From Flavobacterium sp. LHD-85 (GTDB lineage: Bacteria > Bacteroidota > Bacteroidia > Flavobacteriales > Flavobacteriaceae), in NCBI RefSeq assembly GCF_030929595.1, contig NZ_JAVFVR010000001.1:1116001-1180000 (forward strand): a stretch of DNA of 64,000 bases, written 5' to 3'. The position numbers and the translations under genes are program-made. Positions 1 to 8,993 of the stretch are shown here, piece after piece; the first letter of the stretch is position 1; every line of letters starts with the position of its first letter. The notes below the pieces were generated by a model that saw only the letters and a list, made by a program, of their open reading frames with translations, was not told the origin of the DNA and did no database searches.

Positions 1-912
1 ATTGTGGTGAACCATTTGCATTACTTCAGCAAATAAAGGCGCGCAGCTTACCACTTTTATTTTCTTTGATTCTCTCTTTAACGGAATAGAATCTGTTACG
101 ATTAATTCTGTTAGTTTCGAGTTTTCAATTTTCTCGTATGCTCCGCCTGATAAAATAGCGTGCGTACAAATTGCTCTTACACTTAGCGCTCCTTTTTCGA
201 TCATTAGGTCTGCCGCTTTCGCTAGAGTTCCCCCTGTATCGATCATGTCGTCTACTAAGATTACGTTACGCCCTTTTACTTCACCAATTAGTTCCATAGT
301 GTCAATAACGTTGGCTGCTTTTCTTTGTTTGTAACAGATTACTACATCTGATTCTAGAAACTTAGAGTAAGCATATGCTCTTTTTGAACCTCCCATATCT
401 GGAGATGCAATTGTCAGATTTTCTAAATTTAAACTTTCTACGTATGGTAAAAAGATTGTAGATGCAAATAAATGATCTACTGGTTTTTCAAAGAATCCTT
501 GAATCTGGTCTGCATGCAAATCCATAGTCATGATTCTAGTTGCTCCTGCAGCTGTTAGCAGATTCGCTACTAACTTAGCTCCAATCGGAACTCTTGGTTT
601 GTCTTTTCTATCTTGTCTTGCCCAACCAAAATAAGGCATAACAGCTGTAATATGTCTTGCTGATGCACGTTTTGCCGCATCAATCATTAACAACAATTCC
701 ATCAGATTATCTGCACTTGGAAAAGTTGAACATACGATAAATACTCGCAAACCTCTTATTGATTCTTCGTAAGACGGTTGAAATTCTCCGTCACTATACG
801 TTGACATCGTTACTTTTCCTAACGGAATCCCGTAATCTTTTGCAATTTTTTCTGCAAGATAAACACTTTGTGAACAAGCAAAAATTTTAGCTTCTGGTTC
901 TAGGTGCGACAT
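1..912 (-). CDS. prs: Ribose-phosphate pyrophosphokinase, 3' end cut by window edge
   Basis: Makes PRPP from ribose 5-phosphate and ATP in the cytoplasm, feeding purine, pyrimidine, histidine and NAD synthesis. I translated it from the minus strand: it starts MSHLEPEAKIFACSQSVYLA and stays open to the window edge for 304 codons. The usual length is about 310-315, so only the last few residues are missing. Visible motifs are DLHADQIQGFF (about residues 129-139) and the PRPP-binding loop VDDMIDTGGTL (about 217-228). The ATG at 910-912 is the only sensible start. It is divergent from the tRNA-Leu gene. Identification is firm on sequence motifs. Confidence 0.95.
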   Translation of the reverse strand, partial: MSHLEPEAKIFACSQSVYLAEKIAKDYGIPLGKVTMSTYSDGEFQPSYEESIRGLRVFIVCSTFPSADNLMELLLMIDAAKRASARHITAVMPYFGWARQDRKDKPRVPIGAKLVANLLTAAGATRIMTMDLHADQIQGFFEKPVDHLFASTIFLPYVESLNLENLTIASPDMGGSKRAYAYSKFLESDVVICYKQRKAANVIDTMELIGEVKGRNVILVDDMIDTGGTLAKAADLMIEKGALSVRAICTHAILSGGAYEKIENSKLTELIVTDSIPLKRESKKIKVVSCAPLFAEVMQMVHHN

Positions 913-1105
913 TGTAATTTGTTGTTTTATTCCGTTACTTTTAAAAAATTCAACTTTATATTTCAATAAAGTAGAAAGCGTATAAATGTCTCGGATGTAG
1001 TTAGTTGTGTGTGCTTCGTTTTAACGAGCTGCAAATTTATAAAATTTATTGAACACTGAAAGCAAAAATTTAAGTATTTTTAGTAGTTCGTTTAAAATTA
1101 TTTTT

Positions 1106-1113
1106 TACATTTG
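1106..1113 (+). promoter_or_regulatory. Candidate -7 promoter element for tRNA-Leu
   Basis: TACATTTG fits the Bacteroidota -7 consensus TAnnTTTG and lies about 87 bases before the tRNA. A clear TTG-type -33 element at the usual spacing is not visible. The rest of the gap between prs and the tRNA (913-1199) shows nothing else I can name. Confidence 0.4.
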
Positions 1114-1199
1114 CACCGTGTTAAAGGAATGACGCCATTTATGACTTCATTCTATTGCGTTAAAATAATTGATTTATCATTTATTTTTTCGTCTGCTAC

Positions 1200-1279
1200 G
1201 CCCGGATGGCGGAATTGGTAGACGCGCTGGTCTCAAACACCTGTGGGAAACCGTGCCGGTTCGACTCCGGCTCCGGGTA
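1200..1279 (+). tRNA. tRNA-Leu (anticodon CAA)
   Basis: Class II tRNA. The acceptor strand GCCCGGA pairs with TCCGGGT, with a G-T at the first pair. The D-arm is GCGGAATTGGTAGACGCG, typical of leucine tRNAs. The anticodon loop CTCAAAC places CAA at 1234-1236. A long variable arm precedes the T-arm GCCGG-TTCGACT-CCGGC. CCA is not encoded. The anticodon stem contains one T-T mismatch. A terminator follows directly. Confidence 0.93.
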
Positions 1280-1284
1280 CAAAA

Positions 1285-1313
1285 ACCTCTTCTTAACGGA
1301 AGAGGTTTTTTTT
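1285..1313 (+). terminator. Rho-independent terminator after tRNA-Leu
   Basis: Stem ACCTCTTC / GAAGAGGT with a short loop, followed by a run of T. It begins five bases after the tRNA end. Confidence 0.85.
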
Positions 1314-1355
1314 ATGTTTTTCCTTAACACATAAAAGGTTTTATCTAAAACCTTT

Positions 1356-1769
1356 TTATTTTTTTCTGATTCTTTGAATCAAAATTAAATTGATTTCGTT
1401 ACCACACATCCAATTAATTTGATACACGTCATTAGTTCTCCAAACCATATTGATTACGGACCATTCAATACTCATTGAATTACTTAAATTTTGAAAATCA
1501 TGCAAATTTTCTACTGTTTTATCAATAAGAGATTCATCTACTTCTGGCTCCATTATATTCAAATTATAATGAAACAAAACACTTTTTAATTCATCGTAAC
1601 TTTGCTTATAACCTACAGGTGTTTGTTTGGTAACAAATGTTTCAATCCCTTTATTTAAAAACCACTCCCCTTGAATCAAAGATTTTTTTTTAAGTTCTTT
1701 ATTATATGAACTCAATTGAGCATTTATCAAATTACAAAAACACAGAAATATAAAAACCGTTCTTTTCAT
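1356..1769 (-). CDS. Small secreted hypothetical protein
   Basis: 137 residues with an N-terminal signal peptide (MKRTVFIFLCFCNLINAQ), so probably periplasmic or exported. The mature part has no motif I recognise; it is rich in Asn, Glu and Trp. It is a single gene between the tRNA terminator and the OsmC gene, so context gives no function. The hydrophobic signal and clean ATG support a real gene. Confidence 0.65.
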   Translation of the reverse strand: MKRTVFIFLCFCNLINAQLSSYNKELKKKSLIQGEWFLNKGIETFVTKQTPVGYKQSYDELKSVLFHYNLNIMEPEVDESLIDKTVENLHDFQNLSNSMSIEWSVINMVWRTNDVYQINWMCGNEINLILIQRIRKK

Positions 1770-1863
1770 TATCCTATTTAGATTAAAAGACGAATATAGA
1801 TCATTAAAAGTTACTCTTATTATGGTTTTCCATAATCTAACTTTTTAACAAAACAGCCTCTAT

Positions 1864-2331
1864 TTAAACCTCACAACTCGCCTCATGCAAAACAGGAAAA
1901 TTGCAAGAATTAGCAATAAAACACAATTGATTTGCTTTATGATGCAAGTCTAAAGCCAATTCTATTTGGTCTGAATTTGAAATTTTTACTTTCGGATATA
2001 ATCTTGCTTCAACAAAACGCCCGCTTCCATCTGGATTTACTTCTAATGTTGCTTCCGCGTTGTCTGAATATTCTAAAACTTCTATTCCGTTTTGGGAACA
2101 GATATATAAATACGACATCATATGGCAGGAAACCAAACTGCTTAACAATAAATCTTCGGGATTGTATAATTCTGGATCACCTTTGAAAACTTTTGCTGCT
2201 GAAACATCTAAAACTGGTTTTCCTTCAATTTTAATTTGATGGCTTTTACTATAAAATCTTTTGGAAGAATCTGCTGGGTTTTGTTTGGAAGTCCAATTTA
2301 CTTCTGCTTTGAAGAGGTGTTTGAAAGTCAT
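1864..2331 (-). CDS. OsmC/Ohr family peroxiredoxin-like protein
   Basis: 155 residues, usual OsmC length. The family reduces organic hydroperoxides with a pair of cysteines. The two expected positions are present: Cys69 in LLSSLVSCHMMSYLY and Cys137 in NQLCFIANS. An extra Cys143 lies nearby. There is no signal peptide, so cytoplasmic. The exact substrate is unknown; this branch resembles general OsmC/YhfA-like proteins rather than Ohr. It stands alone, with a short inverted repeat upstream. Confidence 0.85.
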   Translation of the reverse strand: MTFKHLFKAEVNWTSKQNPADSSKRFYSKSHQIKIEGKPVLDVSAAKVFKGDPELYNPEDLLLSSLVSCHMMSYLYICSQNGIEVLEYSDNAEATLEVNPDGSGRFVEARLYPKVKISNSDQIELALDLHHKANQLCFIANSCNFPVLHEASCEV

Positions 2332-2344
2332 TTTTTGTTTTTTT

Positions 2345-2378
2345 AGCCACGAATTACATAAAGTTGAAATTCATGGCT
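2345..2378. repeat. Small inverted repeat, gccacgaatt family
   Basis: Arms AGCCACGAATT and AATTCATGGCT pair with one mismatch. It is the shortest member of an intergenic repeat type seen again near 14175, 35924 and 54834. Confidence 0.6.
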
Positions 2379-2406
2379 AAAATAATACAATTCTAATGAT
2401 CTAATT

Positions 2407-3285
2407 TTATTTACCCCATTTAGTAAAATCTGAATCTGGTCTTTTAAAAGGTTCTGATAAAAACTTATTTGCTATTGCATTAAATACTTCCGGACTTGAA
2501 GCTGGCGCAAAATGAGTTTCTCCAGGCATAATGCATAACTGTGCTTTAGGTATATTTTCGAAAATTTCAACCGTATGCTCATTTCGGATTACATCTCTAT
2601 CTCCAGCTATTACAAGCACTTTTGCTTTAATTTTTGATAAATCTTTTGCTGGAATATTAGGTTGATATGCCAAAAGTCCAGTAAGTTGTTTCAGCAGATT
2701 CCAATTCTCACTAGTGTCTTTCTCTTTAATTTTTGAAATAATCAATTTCCTAAAATTCTGAACATATTTTGCCGCCCACGAATAAATAGCTGTAGAATCA
2801 GGTCGTAAATTGGCTCCCATTGCTACAATTTTTTTTATTTTTGACTTCCCCGAAATCCCCATTTGCAATCCAACAATCCCTCCATCACTCCATCCAATAA
2901 TACTTATCGAATCCAGTTTTAAGTGATTAACTAATGCTTCTGTATCTTTTGTCATTTGGACAAATGTTAAAGAATCTGTTTTCAACTCTGATTTGCCTTG
3001 TCCTCTACTATCAAGAGCAATAACTCTGTATTTACTTTTAAAATAAGCAATCTGATTTCCCATTGTTTCAATACTTCCACTATTTCCGTGAATCAATAAC
3101 AACGGTTCTCCTTTTCCATATTCTTCATAATAGATTTTAGCTCCATTGAGTTCGACAAACTTTCCGACAGCGGTATTGTTACCATAAGGCGTGTCAAATT
3201 TAGAATTCATCTGAACCTGAGCGTTTGCTATTACACATACAGAATAGGTCAATACAAGCATTAGTAATTTAATCGGTTTCTTCAT
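2407..3285 (-). CDS. Secreted alpha/beta hydrolase
   Basis: 292 residues with a signal peptide ending near ANAQ (residue 22), so probably periplasmic. The alpha/beta-hydrolase fold is clear. The oxyanion region is HGNSG (66-70), the nucleophile elbow is GWSDGG with Ser133, the acid is Asp229 or Asp231 in AGDRD, and His258 lies in GETHFAP. The triad is complete. The substrate cannot be read from sequence; carboxylesterases, lactonases and dehalogenase relatives share this layout. It is separated from the arabinose operon by a terminator and is probably independent of it. Confidence 0.85.
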   Translation of the reverse strand: MKKPIKLLMLVLTYSVCVIANAQVQMNSKFDTPYGNNTAVGKFVELNGAKIYYEEYGKGEPLLLIHGNSGSIETMGNQIAYFKSKYRVIALDSRGQGKSELKTDSLTFVQMTKDTEALVNHLKLDSISIIGWSDGGIVGLQMGISGKSKIKKIVAMGANLRPDSTAIYSWAAKYVQNFRKLIISKIKEKDTSENWNLLKQLTGLLAYQPNIPAKDLSKIKAKVLVIAGDRDVIRNEHTVEIFENIPKAQLCIMPGETHFAPASSPEVFNAIANKFLSEPFKRPDSDFTKWGK

Positions 3286-3385
3286 AAGTAAGTTTTTTTA
3301 GGATAGTTATTTCTCAAATGTAAGAAAGATTCGAATAAATCAACAAAATACTTGTTGAAAGTATTCACTCTCATATTTACAAACA

Positions 3386-3420
3386 AAAAAACCTCGAAAG
3401 CACAAACTTTCGAGGTTTTT
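3386..3420 (-). terminator. Bidirectional-looking terminator after the araB-araD-araA-galM unit
   Basis: Stem ACCTCGAAAG / CTTTCGAGGT, loop CACAAA, flanked by A-run and T-run. It sits just past the stop of the lipoprotein aldose epimerase, so it likely ends the arabinose catabolic transcript. Confidence 0.85.
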
Positions 3421-3454
3421 AGAAAATTACTAAATTAATAAACAGATTCTAAAA

Positions 3455-4639
3455 CTATTTTTTTACTGAGAATTTAAAAGTCGTTTTCGTTTTATAATTT
3501 TCTCCCGGGTTTAAAACTGTCGTTGGGAAATTTTTCTGGTTTGGAGAATCTGGATAATGTTCTGTTTCTAAGCATAATCCTGTTCTATGTGCAAAAGTTC
3601 CTCCGTTTGGCATTGGTAACGTTCCGTCAAGGAAATTTCCAGAATAGAACTGAATTCCAGGTTCGTCTGTTGTCATTTCCATAACTCTTCCGCTTGCTGC
3701 GTGGTATACTTTTGCAATAATTGTTTTTCCTTTTTCAGGATTGTTCAACACCCAGCAGTGGTCGTAACCTTTTCCTTTTTCTAATTGATCATTTTTAGCA
3801 TTGATGTCTTTTCCAATTAATTTTGGCGTTCTGAAATCGAAAGGAGTTCCAGCAACATCTTCTAATTTTCCTGTCGGAATTAAATCCGCATCAACTGGAA
3901 CTAATTTATCAGCATTTAAAGTCAATTCGTGATCTAAGATTGTTTTGGTAAAATCTCCTGATAAATTGAAATAAGAATGCTGGGTTAAGTTAACAACCGT
4001 TTTTTTGTCTGTTGTTGCTTCATACAAAACTTCTAACTGATTGTCATTTGTCAATGTATAAGTAACAAAAACTTTTAAAGTTCCAGGATAACCTTCTTCC
4101 ATATCTTTACTTACATAAGATAATTTTAAAGAAGCTGTATCGCCAGATTTAACCTCATCAGCTTTCCAAACCACATTAAAAAATCCTTGCGGACCTCCGT
4201 GTAAAGCATTTGGTGCGTTGTTAATCGCTAATTGATACTCTTTTCCGTCTAATGAAAATTTACCTTTTGCAATTCGGTTTCCGTATCTTCCGATCAAAGC
4301 TCCGAAAAACGGATTTTCTTTTTCATATTGAGCTAAAGAACTAAATCCGATTACTACATTTTCTGAAACCCCTTCTTTATTTGGCACTTTCAAATCTGTA
4401 ATTCTACCGCCAAAAGTGATGATGTCCACTTCCATCCCATTTTGGTTTTTCAGTTTATAGCTTTCGACTTTTTCGCCTTTTGCTGTTGCTCCATATTCCG
4501 ATTTTTCAATCGTTACTAAATTTTTTCCTTCAGTAGCCACTTTTTCTGTATCTGCTTTTTTATCACTTTTACATTGAACTAAAACTATTGCAGTTCCAAG
4601 CAAGCTTAATATAAAAAGAGATCGTTTTAATACATTCAT
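3455..4639 (-). CDS. galM: Aldose 1-epimerase, lipoprotein form
   Basis: Interconverts alpha and beta anomers of aldoses such as galactose or arabinose. 394 residues. A lipobox ends LVQC at Cys23, so it should be membrane anchored and face the periplasm. The GalM fold is clear: NALHGGPQGFFNVVW, the catalytic His in NLTQHSYFNLSGD, and the catalytic Glu in CLETEHYPDSPN. It is the last gene of the araB-araD-araA unit. The location suggests it speeds ring or anomer exchange of sugar released outside the inner membrane. A second, cytoplasmic GalM is encoded at 25780. Confidence 0.93.
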   Translation of the reverse strand: MNVLKRSLFILSLLGTAIVLVQCKSDKKADTEKVATEGKNLVTIEKSEYGATAKGEKVESYKLKNQNGMEVDIITFGGRITDLKVPNKEGVSENVVIGFSSLAQYEKENPFFGALIGRYGNRIAKGKFSLDGKEYQLAINNAPNALHGGPQGFFNVVWKADEVKSGDTASLKLSYVSKDMEEGYPGTLKVFVTYTLTNDNQLEVLYEATTDKKTVVNLTQHSYFNLSGDFTKTILDHELTLNADKLVPVDADLIPTGKLEDVAGTPFDFRTPKLIGKDINAKNDQLEKGKGYDHCWVLNNPEKGKTIIAKVYHAASGRVMEMTTDEPGIQFYSGNFLDGTLPMPNGGTFAHRTGLCLETEHYPDSPNQKNFPTTVLNPGENYKTKTTFKFSVKK

Positions 4640-4671
4640 AAATGATATTTTTTAAGTTAGTAAAGTCTTAA

Positions 4672-4736
4672 AGTCAAAAGTCATAAAGTCTTTTCTTCAA
4701 AGTAACTAAAACTTTCGGACTTTATAACTTTTGACT
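4672..4736. repeat. Inverted repeat between araA and galM
   Basis: 19-base arms (4672-4690 and 4718-4736) pair with one mismatch and fill the 106-base gap. It could form an intercistronic hairpin that sets the araA to galM transcript ratio. Confidence 0.65.
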
Positions 4737-4745
4737 TTTGACTAA

Positions 4746-6254
4746 TTAAAGTCCGTGTTGAAACAAATGAAAGTATGCTTCGTTGGCGTTGATTTTATCT
4801 TTAAACTCTCTTACAGTCGTTTTTTCGTCAATTACCAATAATTCGATTCCTGCGATGTCTGCAAAATCTTCCATATATTCTGTTGTAATAGATTGGCTGT
4901 AAACCGTATGGTGCGCTCCTCCGGCTAAAATCCAAGCTGTTGCTGCAACTTCTAAATTTGGCTTACAATCCCATAAAACTCTGGCAACAGGAAGTTTTGG
5001 CAATTCTGCCATTGGTTTAACTGCTTCTACTTCGTTCACGATTAAACGGAAACGAGTTCCCATATCAACCAAAGAAACATTGATTGCGTCTCCTGCAGGC
5101 GAATTAAACACCAAACGAGCTGGATCTTCTTTTCCTCCAATTCCTAATGGATGCACTTCGCAAGAAGGTTTTCCATCAGCAATAGATGGACAGATTTCCA
5201 ACATGTGAGAACCTAAAACGTATGATTTTTGTGGTGTGAAATGGTATGTATAATCTTCCATGAAAGAAGTTCCGCCTTCAAGCCCAACACACATTACTTT
5301 TAAAGCTCTAACCATCGCGGCTGTTTTCCAGTCTCCTTCTCCACCAAAACCATAACCGTCGGCCATTAATCTTTGTGTTGCGATTCCTGGCAATTGTTTC
5401 CAAACGCCAAGGTTTTCGAATGTATCTGTAAAAGCGCCGAATCCACCTTCTTCAAGGAAAGCTCTTAATCCTAATTCGATTTTTGCTGCTTCAACCAATG
5501 AACTTCTTTGTGCGCCGCCTTCTTTTAAAGAATCCGTTAAATTGTATGATTGCTCGTAAACAGCTAATAAATCAGCTAATTGTTTGTCTGTTACTTTTTC
5601 GATATGTTTGGTAACGTCTGAAGAATCGTATCCGTTTACAGACATTCCAAAACGAATTTGAGCTTCAACTTTATCACCTTCTGTTACGGCAACCTCGCGC
5701 ATATTGTCTCCAATACGAGCTACTTTCAGGTTTTGAAGTTCGTCCCATCCAAGAACAACTCTTGACCAGATTCCTAATTGTTTTTGAACTCTTTGATCTT
5801 CCCAATGTCCAACAACCACTTTACGTTTTTTGCGTAATCTAGACATGATGAAACCAAATTCACGATCTCCGTGAGCCGATTGGTTTAAGTTCATGAAATC
5901 CATATCGATGCTTCCCCACGGAATTTCAGCATTGTATTGCGTGTGTAAATGGCATAATGGCTTTTTAAGAATATTTAAGCCGCCGATCCACATTTTTGCT
6001 GGAGAAAAAGTATGCATCCAAGCAATAATTCCAATACAGTTTTTAGCAGAGTTTGCTGCCAAACACACATCTAAAATCTGCGAAGGAGATTTTACCACAT
6101 CTTTGTAAACCACTTTTACTGGAATTGATGATGAAGCATCTAATCCTTTTGCAATAATCTGTGAATGTTCTGCTACTTTTCTAAGCGTTTCTTCACCATA
6201 TAATTCCTGGCTTCCTACTACAAACCATACTTCTTTTTGAGATATATCAATCAT
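4746..6254 (-). CDS. araA: L-arabinose isomerase
   Basis: Converts L-arabinose to L-ribulose, the first cytoplasmic step of arabinose use. 502 residues, the normal length. The metal and catalytic residues fall close to E. coli numbering: Glu306 (GFGGEGDW), Glu333 ([10 protein letters not shown]), His350 ([10 protein letters not shown]) and His449 ([10 protein letters not shown]). The start ATG follows a repeat-filled gap after araD. It is the third gene of araB-araD-araA-galM. Confidence 0.97.
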   Translation of the reverse strand: MIDISQKEVWFVVGSQELYGEETLRKVAEHSQIIAKGLDASSSIPVKVVYKDVVKSPSQILDVCLAANSAKNCIGIIAWMHTFSPAKMWIGGLNILKKPLCHLHTQYNAEIPWGSIDMDFMNLNQSAHGDREFGFIMSRLRKKRKVVVGHWEDQRVQKQLGIWSRVVLGWDELQNLKVARIGDNMREVAVTEGDKVEAQIRFGMSVNGYDSSDVTKHIEKVTDKQLADLLAVYEQSYNLTDSLKEGGAQRSSLVEAAKIELGLRAFLEEGGFGAFTDTFENLGVWKQLPGIATQRLMADGYGFGGEGDWKTAAMVRALKVMCVGLEGGTSFMEDYTYHFTPQKSYVLGSHMLEICPSIADGKPSCEVHPLGIGGKEDPARLVFNSPAGDAINVSLVDMGTRFRLIVNEVEAVKPMAELPKLPVARVLWDCKPNLEVAATAWILAGGAHHTVYSQSITTEYMEDFADIAGIELLVIDEKTTVREFKDKINANEAYFHLFQHGL

Positions 6255-6284
6255 GTCTTTTGTTTATTTTGTTTCAAGTTTCAG

Positions 6285-6382
6285 GTTTCAAGTTGTTGGA
6301 ATCTGAAAACTCGATTTGTTATATTATTGTTTTTGTTTTGTTTGTTTCACGTTCCAAGTTTCACGTTCCAACAACTTGAAAC
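6285..6382. repeat. Inverted repeat between araD and araA
   Basis: Perfect 16-base arms (6285-6300 and 6367-6382) within a gap full of gtttcaagttt-type words. It may fold in the operon mRNA. Confidence 0.65.
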
Positions 6383-6410
6383 TTGAAACAAAAAAAACCT
6401 GAAACAAAAA

Positions 6411-7112
6411 CTACTGTCCGTAATACGAATCTTTTCCGTGTTTACGGTTGTAATGTTTCTTTATTAATGAATCTTTTAATCTTGGTGCGTTTGGGTTTAT
6501 TTGTAAAGTCAAATACGCCATTTCTGCCACAACTTCTAAGACTTTACTGTTGTAAACCGCTTTTGCAGCATTTTTTCCCCAAGCAAACGGACCGTGATTT
6601 CCAATTAAAATCATTTCTACTTCTTCGTAAGAAAGATTTTTTTCTTTGAAGCAATCTAGAATCTGAATTCCGGTATTGTGCTCGTAGTTTCCTTCAATCA
6701 AATGATCTGCCATCGGGGGCGCACACGGAATGTCTGCTGTTAAATGATCGGCATGTGTAGTTCCGAAAATCGGAATATCCTGCTGAGATTGCGCCCAAGC
6801 CACAGAATAAGTTGCATGCGTATGAGCCACTCCGCCAATATTTGGCCAATGTTTGTATAAATAAGCATGCGTTTTGGTATCTGAAGACGGACGCAGATTT
6901 CCTTCAATAACATTATTATCAAAATCGACAATTACGATATCTTCAGGTTTTAAATCTTCGTAAGGAACACCGCTTGGTTTAATGGCAAAAACACCATTTT
7001 TTCTATCCACAGCGCTTACATTTCCGAAAGTGTACACTACCAAATTCAATGCATTTAACTGCATGTTGGCTTCGTAACATTCTTGTTTTAAATCTTTATA
7101 AAGAGAACTCAT
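6411..7112 (-). CDS. araD: L-ribulose-5-phosphate 4-epimerase
   Basis: Makes D-xylulose 5-phosphate from L-ribulose 5-phosphate, linking arabinose to the pentose phosphate pathway. I start it at the ATG giving MSSLYKDLKQECYEANMQLN, which gives 233 residues and the family's usual N-terminus. A longer upstream in-frame start adds 12 unlikely residues inside araB. Zn ligands are visible in HTHATYSVAW and NHGPFAWG, and the phosphate site in LRPSSDTKTH. Its start overlaps the araB stop by 17 bases, implying coupled translation. Confidence 0.96.
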   Translation of the reverse strand: MSSLYKDLKQECYEANMQLNALNLVVYTFGNVSAVDRKNGVFAIKPSGVPYEDLKPEDIVIVDFDNNVIEGNLRPSSDTKTHAYLYKHWPNIGGVAHTHATYSVAWAQSQQDIPIFGTTHADHLTADIPCAPPMADHLIEGNYEHNTGIQILDCFKEKNLSYEEVEMILIGNHGPFAWGKNAAKAVYNSKVLEVVAEMAYLTLQINPNAPRLKDSLIKKHYNRKHGKDSYYGQ

Positions 7113-8787
7113 TTTGAGAAATTTTAATAGTTGGATCTGCAAAAGCACTTAATTGTTCGTAAGCAATAAGCAGTTTGTTATAAGCGGCAACTTTATCTAA
7201 TTGAGGGAAATATTCTCCGTCAAAATCACTTCCGATTTTTTGACTTGCTTCGATTACATTTGGATAAATTCCTGCTGCAACGGCTGCGTAAATTGCTGCA
7301 CCTAAAGCAGGAGTTTGGTCTGAAGCTGCAATTTTAATTGGCTTGTTTAAAACGTTAGCCAAAGTCTGCATAATAAAAGGCGATTTACGAGCAACACCGC
7401 CAATTCCGATTACGCTGTCGATTTTTACTCCTTCTTCTTCAAAACGATCTACAATTTTTTTCGCTCCAAAACAGATTGCGTTTACTAAAGCTTTGAAAAT
7501 ATGTGGCGCTTTTGTTCCTAAAGAAAGATTCGAAATAGCACTTTTTACTTCCTGATTCGCATCTGGAGTTCTACGTCCGTTGATCCAGTCTAAAGCAATT
7601 GGAAGACTTTCTGAAACTGGAATTTTCTCCGCCTCTTTCGTCAATTCTACAATTAATTTATCGCTGAATTCTTCTCTCAACTGTTCTTTTTGAGTTTCAT
7701 TTAAAAGAGATGAAGAGCCTAATAAATGTTCTGTCGGCCACATTAATAATTCTTTGTACCAAGCCAATAAATCGCCAAAAGCAGATTGTCCTGCCTCTAA
7801 ACCAATAAATCCTGGAATAACAGATCCATCAACTTGTCCGCAAATTCCGCGAACCGTTTTTGTTCCTACTTCATCATAAGAACCAACAAGGATATCACAA
7901 GTTGAAGTTCCCATAACGCGGACTAAAGTGTTTTCTTCGATTTTAGCGCCAACTGCTCCAGAGTGCGCGTCGAAAGTTCCGACAGCTACAACTGTTTCTG
8001 TAGAAAGTCCTAAACGGTCTGCCCATTCTTGGCTTAATTTTCCAGCAACTAAATCTGAAGTATAGGTTTCATCATATAAATTGCCACGTAAAGTCGCTAA
8101 ATATGGATGTAGTTTTTCTAAGAATTCAACTGGCGGTAATCCGTTCCAGTCTGCGTGCCACATGGCTTTGTGACCTGCGGCGCAACGGCTTCTTTTGAAG
8201 GTTTTTAAATCTTTATCTTCAATTAACAAATAGGTCATTAAATCGCAATGCTCCATCCAAGTGTGTGCTGCATTTCTAACCGCTTCGTCTTGTCTTGCAA
8301 TATGAAGAATTTTTGCCCAAAACCATTCCGAAGAATAGATTCCTCCAACGTATTTTGTTACATCTTCTCCGCCCCAGCTTACTGCTAGTTCATTTATTTC
8401 ATTTGCTTCGTTTATTGAAGTATGATCTTTCCACAATACCATCATGGCATTTGGGTTTTCTTCAAAACCTTTTGTCAATGCCAATGGCGTTCCGTCTTTT
8501 GTAACTGGAACTGGAGAAGATCCTGTTGTATCGATACAAATTCCGCGAACCAATGCTGGATCCACTTTACTTTCTTTTACAACATTTTGAATTGTAGTTT
8601 CCAATCCTTCGATATGATCCAAAGGATGCTGACGAAATTGGTTTATAGAGGCGTCACAATATTGTTTGTTTTTCCATCTTTTGTAATGAGAAACATTCGA
8701 TGCCAGCTCCTGTCCATTCTCAGTATCAATTAGCACCGCGCGAACAGAATCTGTTCCGTAGTCCAATCCTATTACATAATTTTTCAT
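7096..8787 (-). CDS. araB: Ribulokinase (FGGY family)
   Basis: Phosphorylates L-ribulose with ATP. 563 residues, standard AraB length. The N-terminal phosphate loop is GLDYGTDSVRAVLID. A central MGTSTCDILVG follows, and the C-terminal ATP-site is GIGGVARKSPFIMQTLANVL. It is the first gene of the unit. Two copies of the proposed AraR operator and a TAnnTTTG box lie in the 206-base gap upstream, so it should be induced by arabinose through loss of AraR binding. Confidence 0.96.
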   Translation of the reverse strand: MKNYVIGLDYGTDSVRAVLIDTENGQELASNVSHYKRWKNKQYCDASINQFRQHPLDHIEGLETTIQNVVKESKVDPALVRGICIDTTGSSPVPVTKDGTPLALTKGFEENPNAMMVLWKDHTSINEANEINELAVSWGGEDVTKYVGGIYSSEWFWAKILHIARQDEAVRNAAHTWMEHCDLMTYLLIEDKDLKTFKRSRCAAGHKAMWHADWNGLPPVEFLEKLHPYLATLRGNLYDETYTSDLVAGKLSQEWADRLGLSTETVVAVGTFDAHSGAVGAKIEENTLVRVMGTSTCDILVGSYDEVGTKTVRGICGQVDGSVIPGFIGLEAGQSAFGDLLAWYKELLMWPTEHLLGSSSLLNETQKEQLREEFSDKLIVELTKEAEKIPVSESLPIALDWINGRRTPDANQEVKSAISNLSLGTKAPHIFKALVNAICFGAKKIVDRFEEEGVKIDSVIGIGGVARKSPFIMQTLANVLNKPIKIAASDQTPALGAAIYAAVAAGIYPNVIEASQKIGSDFDGEYFPQLDKVAAYNKLLIAYEQLSAFADPTIKISQNEFSL

Positions 8788-8812
8788 TCGTATTTTATTT
8801 TTAAAATATTGA

Positions 8813-8820
8813 CAAATATA
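8813..8820 (-). promoter_or_regulatory. Candidate -7 element of the araB promoter
   Basis: On the minus strand this reads TATATTTG, matching TAnnTTTG. It is 26 bases before the araB ATG and 15 bases from the nearer operator. No TTG -33 element is seen at normal spacing; that zone is occupied by the operator. Confidence 0.5.
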
Positions 8821-8835
8821 ATTATAAATAATTTA

Positions 8836-8856
8836 TAAGTGTGTAAAAAACACTTA
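8836..8856. promoter_or_regulatory. Proposed AraR operator 1 upstream of araB
   Basis: Perfect palindrome TAAGTGT-N7-ACACTTA. It covers the expected -33 region of the araB promoter, a position suited to repression. Confidence 0.6.
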
Positions 8857-8924
8857 ACAAAGTTCTGTTCTTTAATTTTTACAAAAAATGCATCAAAACA
8901 AGGATTTCTAATCAAAACAAAAAA

Positions 8925-8945
8925 TAAATGTCAATGTTACATTTA
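8925..8945. promoter_or_regulatory. Proposed AraR operator 2 upstream of araB
   Basis: Perfect palindrome TAAATGT-N7-ACATTTA. Its centre is 89 bases from that of operator 1, between araB and the end of the GH43 gene, and could allow cooperative binding or looping. Confidence 0.6.
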
Positions 8946-8993
8946 TAATGTTGCGATTATTTCATCTTAATCTTCAATTGCTATTTGGTCTTT

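Noticed and set aside
6383..6649. Plus-strand frame opposite araD
   Set aside because: Antisense to the conserved AraD end and starting in an inverted repeat.
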